A DNA stretch of 64,000 nucleotides, from positions 1 to 64,000 of the forward strand of contig NZ_DASSMH010000090.1 of assembly GCF_035688975.1 (NCBI RefSeq). The letters are read 5' to 3'. The notes under the pieces were generated by a model, which did not search any database, was not told the DNA's origin, and saw only the letters and a program-made list of their open reading frames with translations. Each line of letters begins with the position of its first letter. The first letter of the stretch is position 1. Made by a program: the position numbers and the translations under genes. The DNA is from CALMNV01 sp035688975. GTDB lineage: Bacteria; Actinomycetota; Actinomycetes; Actinomycetales; Dermatophilaceae. This document shows positions 1 through 8,245 of the stretch, in pieces.

Positions 1-902
1 GGGTCGGGCGGGCCGACCTCGTGGGCGCCTGCCGGCCCCCGTAGCGTGAGCAGTCCCGCGCGCGTGGCCGAATCCACTGCGGGCCAGACGTCCTCGACGC
101 CCGCGAGCCGCGCCGCCAGCGCGAGGGAGCGCTCGTCCTCCAGGACGCAGGCGGCCTCCACGAGACGACGGGCATCGGGGGGCAGGCCGGGCAGCCGCTC
201 CGCGACCCGGGCCGCCACCACGGCGGGGGCGGGCAGCTCAGGGTGGGGGTCGGACCACGTGGCGCGCGGGAGCTCCTCAAAGAGGGCCATGGCGGCGCCC
301 GGCAGCCCGCCGGTGTGCCGGTGCAGCGGCTCGACCACCCAGGGCGCCACGGCGATCCCGCGCGCCAAGGCGAGCCGGACCAGCGCGTCACCGTCGAGCG
401 GCTCGAGCACCACCCGCCTGTCGGGCACCCCGGCGAGCAGCTCGAGCACCTCGGGGCTGCCGCCGTGACCCGGGCCCGAGGGCGCGGCGAGCAGCACGCA
501 GACCGGCGCGTCGGAGTGGTGGCGTCGCAGGGTGGCCAGGACCTGGAGCGAGTGCAGGTCGGCGTGGTGGGCGTCGTCCACGACGAGCAGCGTGACCGCC
601 TGGGGGTCGGCGACCCGGCTGCGCAGCTGTGCTGCGGCGTCCAGGGGGTCCGGCGGCAGGCTTGGGGCTCCGGCGAGCTGCGCGAGCACCGCGCCGGCGT
701 GGTGCGTCTCCCACGGCGCGCCCACCGCACGGCATACGGGCCCGGTGTGCTGCTCGCCGACCGCGGTGAGCAGCGTGCTGCGTCCCACGCCCCGCGGACC
801 CGTCACGAGCACGACGACCACGCCGGAGTCGCGCACCCGGTGCAGGGCCTGCACCAGGTGCGCGAGCTCTGTCTCACGACCGAGCGGCACCGTCGCGGTC
901 AC
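1..902 (-). CDS. benR: LuxR/STAND-type ATPase transcriptional regulator, BenR-like (5' part, runs off left edge)
   Basis: About 300 N-terminal residues are present; the C-terminal part, including any LuxR DNA-binding domain, lies beyond the left edge. The frame is open from a GTG at 902, which overlaps the benK stop as GTGA, so translation is probably coupled. A P-loop-like GPRGVGRST (residues 35-43) and a Walker B segment LLVVDDAHH (about 105-113) identify an AAA/STAND NTPase of the MalT/LuxR kind. The usual P-loop lysine is arginine (R41). In corynebacteria a LuxR-type ATPase, BenR, activates the ben genes from the same place in the cluster, so I infer that role. The symbol rests on position and architecture; a regulator of another target remains possible. 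Confidence 0.7.
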   Translation of the reverse strand, partial: MTATVPLGRETELAHLVQALHRVRDSGVVVVLVTGPRGVGRSTLLTAVGEQHTGPVCRAVGAPWETHHAGAVLAQLAGAPSLPPDPLDAAAQLRSRVADPQAVTLLVVDDAHHADLHSLQVLATLRRHHSDAPVCVLLAAPSGPGHGGSPEVLELLAGVPDRRVVLEPLDGDALVRLALARGIAVAPWVVEPLHRHTGGLPGAAMALFEELPRATWSDPHPELPAPAVVAARVAERLPGLPPDARRLVEAACVLEDERSLALAARLAGVEDVWPAVDSATRAGLLTLRGPAGAHEVGPPD

Positions 903-2293
903 ACCGCCACAGTAGAGGCGGCTTCCGCCGCGGGCACCGTCGCCGCGGCAGCGGCCTCCTCGTGACGCGACTGCGGCAGGAGCCAGGTCACGAGGGCGCC
1001 CAGCAGCGACACCACGGCGAAGACGTAGAAGGCCGTGGTGCCGCCGACGCCGGCACCGACGAGCGCGCCACCGATGACCGGGCCGACGATGCCGCCGAGG
1101 CGCCCGAAGCCGGCGCACCACGCCACCCCCGCCGCGCGGGCCCGGGTGGGGTAGTAGTTCGAGACGAGGCCGTAGATGAGCACCTGGGTGCCGATCGTGC
1201 CGACGCCCGCCACCGCCACGGCGAGCAGCAGCGCAGCCGCCGGGAGCCGGAATGGCAGGAGCGCCAGGGTGAGCGCCGCCAGCACGAAGGTCGAGGCCAC
1301 GACCGACTTGGCGCCGACCCGGTCGGCGACGCGGGAGGCCAGCAGGCCACCGACGATGGCACCGAGGTTGAGCACGAGCAGGAACGTCATGGAGTAGCTC
1401 TTGCCAAAACCGTTGTCCTGCATGATCTTCGGCAGCCATGTGTTGAGGCCGTAGGTGAGCAGCAGGCCGCCGAAGCTCATCGTGCCGAGCAGCAGGGTGG
1501 GCCACGCCAGAGGCGAGCGCGCCAGGGCCCCGAACCCGACGTGCCGCGCGCCAGCCGGCGCCGTGGTCGACAGCGTGGTCGGCAGCGGGGCCGACAGCGT
1601 CGGCAGCGGTATGCCGGTCCGCCGCGACTGCGCCTGCGCCTGCTCGAACCGGCCCCGGGCCACCAGCCACTTGGGCGACTCCGGGAGGCGGACGAGCGCC
1701 ACGGGCAGCAGCAGCACGATCGGCGCCGCCCCGATCCAGAAGAGGGGACGCCACCCGGCCGCGTCCGGCATCACGAGAGCCACGACAGCGGCCAGCACCC
1801 CTCCGGCGGGGACGCCGCTGTAGACGACCGCGTTGAGCACGTTGCGCCGTCCGGCCGGGGCGAACTCGGCGACGAGGGCGCCGACGGTCGCGACGAGGGC
1901 GCCGACGCCGATGCCCGTGAGCAGGCGGAAGAAGCCGAAGGTCTGGACCGAGGTCGTCAACGCGGTCGCGCCCATCCCGATCGAGAACCACGCGAGGCCG
2001 ACGAGCATGACCCGCCTGCGCCCGATCCAGTCGCCGACCGCTCCCGCGGTGAGGGCGCCGATGAGCACGCCCACCAGGGCATAGCTGCCGAGCGCTCCCG
2101 CCTGGGAGGGGGACAGCCGGCCGAGCTGGTTCGGGTCGGCCAGGAGGGTCGGCACGACGGTGCCGTAGACGACGAGGTCGTAGCCGTCGAACACGAGCGC
2201 GAGAGTCGACAGGGCGACGACCCAGGTGATGCTGCGGCGACGTCGAGCGTCGTCGAGGCCGAGCCGGCTGGCGGCGAGGGTGTTTTCGGGCAT
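899..2293 (-). CDS. benK: Benzoate transporter, MFS aromatic acid:H+ symporter
   Basis: 464 residues with about 12 predicted membrane segments. The first helix carries FDGYDLVVYGT (D36-G-Y-D), the charged signature of the aromatic acid:H+ symporter (AAHS) family that includes BenK and PcaK. The loop after helix 2 has the MFS GDWIGRRRVM motif. It lies 66 bp downstream of the ben reductase/dehydrogenase gene on the same strand, so it belongs to the ben operon and should import benzoate by proton symport at the cell membrane. ATG at 2293 is preceded by a TGGAG ribosome site. Substrate is inferred from context; another aromatic acid such as 4-hydroxybenzoate is possible. Confidence 0.88.
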   Translation of the reverse strand: MPENTLAASRLGLDDARRRRSITWVVALSTLALVFDGYDLVVYGTVVPTLLADPNQLGRLSPSQAGALGSYALVGVLIGALTAGAVGDWIGRRRVMLVGLAWFSIGMGATALTTSVQTFGFFRLLTGIGVGALVATVGALVAEFAPAGRRNVLNAVVYSGVPAGGVLAAVVALVMPDAAGWRPLFWIGAAPIVLLLPVALVRLPESPKWLVARGRFEQAQAQSRRTGIPLPTLSAPLPTTLSTTAPAGARHVGFGALARSPLAWPTLLLGTMSFGGLLLTYGLNTWLPKIMQDNGFGKSYSMTFLLVLNLGAIVGGLLASRVADRVGAKSVVASTFVLAALTLALLPFRLPAAALLLAVAVAGVGTIGTQVLIYGLVSNYYPTRARAAGVAWCAGFGRLGGIVGPVIGGALVGAGVGGTTAFYVFAVVSLLGALVTWLLPQSRHEEAAAAATVPAAEAASTVAV

Positions 2294-2359
2294 GGGTGGG
2301 CTCCAGGTGAGATGGGTGAAAGGGGTCAGGTGACGGTGGGCTGCGGTGGCGACCGGGGC

Positions 2360-5068
2360 TCAGCCCAGGTCACCGCCGGCGACCGGCAGCACCGTGCCGG
2401 TGATGTAGGACGCCTCCGGAGAGGCGAGGAAGCAGATCGCCGCGGCCTGCTCGTCGAGGGTGCCGTAGCGCTTGAGGAAGGAGGAGTCGACGGTCTGGTC
2501 GACGATCGTCTGATACCACTCCTGCTCCTGCTCCGACTCCGGGGCGGGCCCGCGCGGGATCCTCCGCGGAGGCGCCTCGGTCCCTCCGGGGGCGGTGGCG
2601 ACGACGCGCACCCCGTGGGGTGCCATCTCCATGGCCAGGGTGGTCGTGATGGCGTTCACGCCGCCCTTCGCCGCGGCATACGGCACCCGGTTGAGACCGC
2701 GGGTCGCGACGGAGGAGACGTTGACGATCGTGCCGCTCCCCCGCGAGACCATGTGCGGCACGACGGCCCGGCAGGACCAGAGGGTGGGATAGAGCGACCG
2801 GGTGATCTCGGCCTCCACCTGCTCCGGCGGATACTGCTCGAACGGCTTGGCCCAGATGGTCCCGCCGACGGTGTGGATGGACACGTCGACGCGCCCGAAG
2901 CGGGCCACCGCCGCCTCCACGACCGCGTGGGCGCCCGCCCAGGTCTCCAGGTCGGCCGTGACCGCGAGCACCTCACGGCCCGCGCCGGCGAGCTCGGCCG
3001 ACACCTCGTGCACGAGCTCGGCACGGTCGGCGAGCACCACGGCGCCCCCTTCGGCACTGACCCGCCTGGCGGTCGCCCCGCCGATGCCCTGGGCGGCCCC
3101 CGTGACGAGCACGACCAGCCCGTCGAACCTGCCCGGGCTGATGTGGGGCGGGCGCAGCCTGGCCTGGGCGTCGGCCATCGCCCGCCGCATGGTGAGCTTG
3201 GACCGGTCCGCATGCTCGGCGACGAGCCGCCGCACCGTCCCACGCTCGCCGGCCTCGAACGCCTCGACGATCTCCACGTGGTCGCGGGCGCACCGAGGGT
3301 GGCACCACGTGGCGTGACGCAGGACCTCCTCCATGTGCCCCTTCACCCCGAGCGCGCGGTAGGCCTGCAGCAGGTGCTCGTTGCCGGTCAGCATGAAGAG
3401 GTAGTCGTGGAAGGCGGCGTTGGTCTCCGTGTATGCCGCGGCGTCGGTGAAGCGGTCGCCCTCGACATAGGGCAGCGTGGCCTCCGCCAGCAACCGGTAG
3501 CCCGCGAGCTGGGAGGAGGTGAGCCGGCCGAACGTCAGCTCGACCGCCCCGAGCTCCAACGCCTGGCGAGCCTCGAACAGCGCGTCCGACTCGTGCACCG
3601 AGGGGTGCTCCTCGCCGATCTCGTAGCCCTGACCCGCAGGCGTCGGGGAAGGCGCCGGCTGGGTCGCCGCGAGCACCTCGGGCGGCGAGGGCTGAAGCGG
3701 CGAGGGCGCGTGACGTGGCGCGGCTGCGTGCAGCGGGGTGAGCTCGCGGGGCGCGAAGACCTGCTGTCCCGCAAGGCCCCGGGCTCCACCGGCCGGCAAG
3801 AGGTCGGCGCTCTCGGGCAGTGCGGCGGGCGCCCCGTCACCCGGTGCGGCTGTCGCGAAGACGGCCTGGCCGGCGACCCGCCGCGTCGTGGTGTCCGCCG
3901 TCGGCTGCTGCGACGCCGCCGGGGGGACCGGCACCGGCTCGGCAGGAACGGCATACGGTGCGGTCTCGGTCGGGGTGCTCTCCGTCGCGGTGGCCACGGT
4001 CGGGGTGCTCTCCGTCGCGGTGGTCACGGCGGGGGCCGTCACGTCCGCGCTCTCGGGGGCCGGCGCGGACAGCGCGAACTTCTCGAAGTAGAAGCCGGTG
4101 GGGGCGACCCCGGCCTCGGCGAAGTGCCGCCGCACCGCCTCCACCATCGGCGGTGGGCCGCACAGGTAGACCGCGACGTCGCCGCCGTGCAGGTGCTCGG
4201 GACCGAGGAGCGACGTGACGTAGCCCTTGTGCGCGGCGGTGCTGGCCGGGTCGGCCACGCAGTGCTGCCAGGTGAACGACGGCAGCTGGTCGGCCAGCTC
4301 CTCGAGCGTGTCGAGCTCGACGAGGTCGTCGTCGGTGCTCACGCCGTAGACGAGGTGGACCGGGCGGGTGCTCCCGTCGGCTCGCAGCTTGCGCAGGATG
4401 GCCAGGATGGGCGCGAGGCCGGTGCCCCCGGCGAGGAGCAGCACCGGGCGCTCGGTCTCGCGGAGGAAGAAGCTGCCGAGCGGGCCGGTGAAGCTGACCT
4501 CGTCCCCGACCGAGGCACGCTCCGTGAGGTGGTCGGACATCAGGCCGCCCGGGGTCAGCTTGACGAGGAAGGTCAGCTCCTTGCCCTCCGGGGCGCTGCT
4601 GAAGGAGTAGGAGCGGGTCTGGTCGGTGCCCGGGACCGCGATGTTGACGTACTGGCCGGGCAGGAACGCCAGCTTGTCGCGGTCGCGGATCTCCACGGCG
4701 AGCGCCATCGTCGTCGGGGAGAGCCGCTCGAGACGGGTCAGCGTGCCGGTGTAGGTGGCCGCCTGGGTCTTCGCGACCGCGGACGTGCTGGCGATCTGCA
4801 GGACGAGGTCGGTGCGCGGCTTCATGCTGCACGGCAGCACGTAGCCGCGAGCGGCCTCGTCGGCGCTCAGCGCGTCGTCGATGTAGCTGCCGCCGTCGTA
4901 CTCGCCGGACTCGCAGAAGGCCTTGCAGGTGCCGCAGGCACCGTCACGACAGTCGAGCGGGATGTTGATCCGCGCGCGGTACGACGCCTCGGCGACGGTC
5001 TGGTCCTCGGCGCACGTGATGAATCGGGTGACACCGTCCTCGAAGGACAAGGCGGCCTGGTGGCTCAT
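2360..5068 (-). CDS. benCD: Triple fusion: benzoate dioxygenase reductase (BenC) + FCD domain + dihydrodiol dehydrogenase (BenD)
   Basis: A 902-residue fusion. Residues 1-95 form a plant-type [2Fe-2S] ferredoxin (C40, C45, C48, C80). Residues 105-335 form a ferredoxin reductase with FAD motif RSYSFSS (152-158), GGTGLAP (214-220) and CGPPPM (303-308), matching BenC. A Pro/Ala/Thr linker (about 335-490) follows. Residues 491-635 match the ligand-binding FCD domain of GntR regulators, with H554, H597 and H619 in the expected metal positions but no winged-helix DNA-binding part. Residues 648-902 are a short-chain dehydrogenase (TGAAQGIG 656-663, S786, Y797-x3-K801) matching BenD, which oxidises the cis-diol to catechol. 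Both enzyme ends serve consecutive benzoate steps. It lies 52 bp downstream of benB. BenC and BenD are normally separate proteins. Confidence 0.88.
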   Translation of the reverse strand: MSHQAALSFEDGVTRFITCAEDQTVAEASYRARINIPLDCRDGACGTCKAFCESGEYDGGSYIDDALSADEAARGYVLPCSMKPRTDLVLQIASTSAVAKTQAATYTGTLTRLERLSPTTMALAVEIRDRDKLAFLPGQYVNIAVPGTDQTRSYSFSSAPEGKELTFLVKLTPGGLMSDHLTERASVGDEVSFTGPLGSFFLRETERPVLLLAGGTGLAPILAILRKLRADGSTRPVHLVYGVSTDDDLVELDTLEELADQLPSFTWQHCVADPASTAAHKGYVTSLLGPEHLHGGDVAVYLCGPPPMVEAVRRHFAEAGVAPTGFYFEKFALSAPAPESADVTAPAVTTATESTPTVATATESTPTETAPYAVPAEPVPVPPAASQQPTADTTTRRVAGQAVFATAAPGDGAPAALPESADLLPAGGARGLAGQQVFAPRELTPLHAAAPRHAPSPLQPSPPEVLAATQPAPSPTPAGQGYEIGEEHPSVHESDALFEARQALELGAVELTFGRLTSSQLAGYRLLAEATLPYVEGDRFTDAAAYTETNAAFHDYLFMLTGNEHLLQAYRALGVKGHMEEVLRHATWCHPRCARDHVEIVEAFEAGERGTVRRLVAEHADRSKLTMRRAMADAQARLRPPHISPGRFDGLVVLVTGAAQGIGGATARRVSAEGGAVVLADRAELVHEVSAELAGAGREVLAVTADLETWAGAHAVVEAAVARFGRVDVSIHTVGGTIWAKPFEQYPPEQVEAEITRSLYPTLWSCRAVVPHMVSRGSGTIVNVSSVATRGLNRVPYAAAKGGVNAITTTLAMEMAPHGVRVVATAPGGTEAPPRRIPRGPAPESEQEQEWYQTIVDQTVDSSFLKRYGTLDEQAAAICFLASPEASYITGTVLPVAGGDLG

Positions 5069-5120
5069 GGCTACTCCGCAGATGTGGGCGTCCCCGAGGG
5101 ACGGTCAGAAGTGGTGGACG

Positions 5121-5672
5121 TCAGAAGTGGTAGACGTCGACCACGTGGTGGATGTAGTCGTTCTTGAGCACCACGGTCTTGCGCCGGATGAGCGGTGACG
5201 GCCCGGAGAAGTCGATCGTGTAGAACGACGTCCCGTAGTAGGGGTCCACCGTCTTGTAGCGGAAGTACATCGTGTGCCAGTTGAAGCGCACGTCGACCAG
5301 GTCGCCGCGACGCTCGATCACCTCGACGTTGCTGATGTTGTGGCTCGTGCGCGGCTCGGGGATCGAGGTGGCGCTCGAGCGCTCCGTGCGGATGCGGAAG
5401 ATCCGGTCCTCGAGGCCGCCCTTGTTCGGGTAGTAGACGAGGGAGATCTCCCGGTGCGGGTCCTCGGTGAGCCGGTCGTCGTCGTCCCACGACGGCATCC
5501 AGTACTCGCAGTCGTCCGCGTAGCAGTCCAGCCACCGCTCGAACTCGCGGTCGTCGAGGAAGCGGGCCTCGCGGTAGAGGAACTGCTCGATGTCGTTCTG
5601 CGTGAGGTGCCGGGGGCCGGGGGGTTCGGCGAGGGAAACGGCCTGGGGGCTGTTCGCGGTCTGGGTCGTCAT
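5121..5672 (-). CDS. benB: Benzoate 1,2-dioxygenase small (beta) subunit
   Basis: 183 residues, the expected size of the NTF2-fold beta subunit of Rieske ring-hydroxylating dioxygenases. The core contains FLYREARFLDDREFERWL and the WMPSWDDDDR segment typical of BenB/XylY. The beta subunit supports the hexameric (alpha-beta)3 enzyme and carries no metal. ATG at 5672 is chosen because GAGGAGG sits about six bases upstream and only 10 bp separate it from the benA stop; an in-frame ORF extends further upstream but would overlap benA. It acts with BenA and the reductase half of the downstream fusion to make the benzoate cis-diol. Confidence 0.92.
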   Translation of the reverse strand: MTTQTANSPQAVSLAEPPGPRHLTQNDIEQFLYREARFLDDREFERWLDCYADDCEYWMPSWDDDDRLTEDPHREISLVYYPNKGGLEDRIFRIRTERSSATSIPEPRTSHNISNVEVIERRGDLVDVRFNWHTMYFRYKTVDPYYGTSFYTIDFSGPSPLIRRKTVVLKNDYIHHVVDVYHF

Positions 5673-5682
5673 GCTGTCCTCC

Positions 5683-7071
5683 TCAGGACGCGGCGGCGGT
5701 GGTCGTGGGCTCGCGGCCGGCCGCCTGCTCCTGGGCGAGCGCCTCCCGCATGACCATGAGCCAGTAGCCGTGCTGAACCGGGTAGAGCCCCTCGTCCTCG
5801 TTCTTGAGGCCGGCCGAGACGACGCCGCGCATCCCGAGCGACTCGGCGACCGGGTCCGGCCCGGGCAGCCAGTGCTTGGCACCGCGGCTCATGTCGTTCC
5901 ACGGGGCGGCCGACGCCTGGAAGGTGAGCTGGCAGGAGCGGAACTCCTCCAGGTCGTCCGGCGTGGCCATGCCCGAGGCGTTGAAGAAGTCCTCGTACTG
6001 CCGGATCCGGTGCGCCCGGGCCTGCGCGCTCTCGCCCTTGGGGGCGATGCAGTAGATCGTCACCTCGGTCTTGTTGGGCGCGATCGGACGGAAGTGGCGG
6101 ATCTGGGTGCTGAACTGGTCCATGAGGTAGACGTTCGGGTAGAGGCACAGGTTGCGGCTGCCCTTGACCATGAACTCGCCCTTGGCGTCGCCGAACTGCT
6201 CCTTGAGCTGCTCCATGCGGTCCCACAGCGGTCGGTCCTGGGGGTTGGCCGCCCACGTCCACAGGCACAGATGGCCGTTGGGGTAGGACCAGTACCCGCC
6301 CCCGGACTTGCCCCAGCCGCCGGCGTCGAGCGCCTTGGTGTCGTTCTTCGACTCGCCGGTCGAGCGGCGCGAGGTGGTGGCGGCATAGTTCCAGTGCGTG
6401 GCCGTGACGTGGTAGCCGTCGGCGCCGTTCTCGGCCTGCACCTTCCAGTTCCCGTCGAAGGTGTAGGTCGACGAGCCGCGAAGCACCTCCAGCCCGTCGG
6501 GCGACTGGTCGACGAGCATGTCGATGACCTTGGTCGTGTCACCGAGGTGCTCCTCCAGGGGAAGCACCTCGGGGTTGAGGCTGCCGAAGAGGAAGCCGCG
6601 GTAGCTGTCGAACCGCGCGACCTTGGTCAGGTTGTGCGAGCCGCCCGAGTCGAAGGAGTCCGGGTAGCCGGCACCGTCGGGGTCCTTGACCTTGAGCAGG
6701 GTGCCGTCGTTGCGGAACGTCCACCCGTGGAAGGGGCAGGTCAGGGTCATCCGGTTGTCGGTCTTGCGACGGCAGATCATCGCGCCGCGGTGGGCGCAGG
6801 CGTTGACGAGCAGGTGTAGCTCGCCATCCTTGTCCCGGGTGATGACGACCGGCTGGCGGCCCATGTAGGTGGTGAAGTAGTCGCCCGGCTCCGCCAGCTG
6901 GCTCTCGTGGGCGAGGTAGATCCAGTTCCCCTCGAAGATGTGCTTGATCTCGAGCTCGAAGATCTCCTCGTCGGTGAAGATCCGGCGGTTGGCGCGGTAG
7001 ACGCCTGCCTCGGCGTCCTCCACCACCGCGGTGGCAAGCACGCGCTCCAGGTGCTCCAGCGACTCGCTCAT
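5683..7071 (-). CDS. benA: Benzoate 1,2-dioxygenase large (alpha) subunit
   Basis: 462 residues. The Rieske [2Fe-2S] site is complete: C92-x-H94 and C112-x2-H115. The catalytic mononuclear-iron region follows with D218, H221 and H226 in ENGADGYHVTATH, the arrangement of the BenA/XylX family. The enzyme adds O2 to benzoate at C1/C2 to give the cis-dihydrodiol, taking electrons from the ferredoxin-reductase half of the fusion downstream. It is the first gene of the leftward ben operon. ATG at 7071 is chosen over an upstream in-frame start because GGAGGAA lies immediately ahead and the alpha-subunit homology begins there. Toluate-type substrates cannot be excluded from sequence alone. Confidence 0.93.
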   Translation of the reverse strand: MSESLEHLERVLATAVVEDAEAGVYRANRRIFTDEEIFELEIKHIFEGNWIYLAHESQLAEPGDYFTTYMGRQPVVITRDKDGELHLLVNACAHRGAMICRRKTDNRMTLTCPFHGWTFRNDGTLLKVKDPDGAGYPDSFDSGGSHNLTKVARFDSYRGFLFGSLNPEVLPLEEHLGDTTKVIDMLVDQSPDGLEVLRGSSTYTFDGNWKVQAENGADGYHVTATHWNYAATTSRRSTGESKNDTKALDAGGWGKSGGGYWSYPNGHLCLWTWAANPQDRPLWDRMEQLKEQFGDAKGEFMVKGSRNLCLYPNVYLMDQFSTQIRHFRPIAPNKTEVTIYCIAPKGESAQARAHRIRQYEDFFNASGMATPDDLEEFRSCQLTFQASAAPWNDMSRGAKHWLPGPDPVAESLGMRGVVSAGLKNEDEGLYPVQHGYWLMVMREALAQEQAAGREPTTTAAAS

Positions 7072-7309
7072 GGTTCCTCCAGGTGCCTCGTTGCACGGGA
7101 CGGCTGATCGCCCAACGGTGACACCCACGCGGCGCCGCTACACGAGGCAAGTGCCCAGTCCTGACTCAGGCGGCATTAATCGTCAGCAACGATCAATCCA
7201 TCTGAACTGCGACCTTGTGCTGACTCAATATTCGTACGTACCGTGAATGAGCCGCCGCGGATCGTCCCGCGGCATCCACCCCACGACAGCGCGGACGAGG
7301 AGGACCGAC
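7072..7309. promoter_or_regulatory. Divergent ben/cat control region with LysR-type dyad
   Basis: This spacer separates benA (left) from the LysR-cat operon (right) and is more A+T-rich than its surroundings. At 7175-7197 there is an inverted repeat, ATCGT (7079-offset arms at 7179-7183) and ACGAT (7189-7193), flanked by ATT and AAT, and it contains the T-N11-A core (T7180, A7192) expected of a LysR-type activation site. A second, weaker dyad, ATTC (7230-7233) and GAAT (7245-7248), lies nearer the cat side. The layout suggests that one regulator controls both directions. Binding is inferred, and I could not assign convincing -35/-10 elements. Confidence 0.5.
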
Positions 7310-8245
7310 ATGGAGCTGCGCCATTTCCGGTACTTCGTCGCCGTCGCCGAGACGTGCCACTTCGGCCGCGCCGCCGAGCGCCTGCACATGGCACAGCCGG
7401 CGCTCTCCCAGGCGATCCGCCAGCTCGAGGCCGAGCTCGAGGCCCCGCTCTTCACGCGGACGACACGCCAGGTCTCGCTGACGCCGGCCGGGGAGTTCCT
7501 GCTCGAGGAGGCCCGGCGCATCCTGCACTCGGTCGACCTGAGCGCGACCGGCGTCCGCCGGGTCGCCGATGGCCGCAGGGGTCTGGCCCGAGTGGGCTTC
7601 ACCGGCACGGCTTCCTTCAGCCAGCTGCCCTTCATCGCCCGCACGCTGCAGCAGGAGCTGCCCGAAGCGGCCCTCGAGGTCAACGCCGACCTGCTCACCC
7701 CGCAGCTCTGCGAGGGCCTGCGCGAAGGCAACCTCGACCTCGCCGTCCTGCGCCCACCCGTGACCGGTGACGGCATCGCCGTGCGCACCATCGAGGCCGA
7801 GCCTCTGGTGCTCGCGCTGCCGGCCGACCACCGGCTGGCCGCCGAGCCCGTCATCTCGATGTCCGACCTGCGCACCGAGTCCTTCGTGCTCTACGCCGCG
7901 AAGGACTCCGCGGTCAACGAGGCCGTGCTGCGCAGCTGCCACGACGCCGGCTTCTCACCTCGACGCGAGCACCTCGCACCTGGCACGGCGGTGCTGCTCG
8001 CCCTCGTGGCCGCGGGGCTGGGCCTCGCACTGGTGCCGGGCTCCGCGCGCGCCCTGCCGCTCGCCGGGGTGGTGTTCCGGGAGGTCGGGGATGCCGGCAC
8101 CGTCGAGCTTGCCCTCGCCTGGCGTGAGCAACCGACACCACTTGTCCGCTCCATCCTCACCGTCCTGCAGGAGGCGGGTCTGTTCACCGATCACCAGGGC
8201 AGCCACGACCACCTGCCCGAGCCCGTCCTCGAGGGGAACCGATGA
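7310..8245 (+). CDS. catR: LysR-family regulator of catechol/benzoate genes (CatR/BenM-like)
   Basis: 311 residues. The N-terminus MELRHFRYFVAVAE and the helix-turn-helix at about 18-37 (GRAAERLHMAQPALSQAI) are classic LysR; the rest is a periplasmic-binding-protein-like effector domain. It ends in an ATGA overlap with catB, so both are co-translated, and it faces the ben operon across a dyad-bearing spacer. In this family cis,cis-muconate (and in BenM also benzoate) is the co-inducer, which fits the genes here. I chose ATG 7310 rather than the upstream in-frame GTG because LysR homology starts at this Met. The symbol is by function and position, not orthology. Confidence 0.8.
   Translation: MELRHFRYFVAVAETCHFGRAAERLHMAQPALSQAIRQLEAELEAPLFTRTTRQVSLTPAGEFLLEEARRILHSVDLSATGVRRVADGRRGLARVGFTGTASFSQLPFIARTLQQELPEAALEVNADLLTPQLCEGLREGNLDLAVLRPPVTGDGIAVRTIEAEPLVLALPADHRLAAEPVISMSDLRTESFVLYAAKDSAVNEAVLRSCHDAGFSPRREHLAPGTAVLLALVAAGLGLALVPGSARALPLAGVVFREVGDAGTVELALAWREQPTPLVRSILTVLQEAGLFTDHQGSHDHLPEPVLEGNR

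Noticed and set aside
962..5167. 1401-codon plus-strand open frame
   Set aside because: It lies antisense to benK and the benCD fusion, has a low-complexity Arg/Gly/Asp composition and no domain; high G+C content removes stops from the shadow frame.
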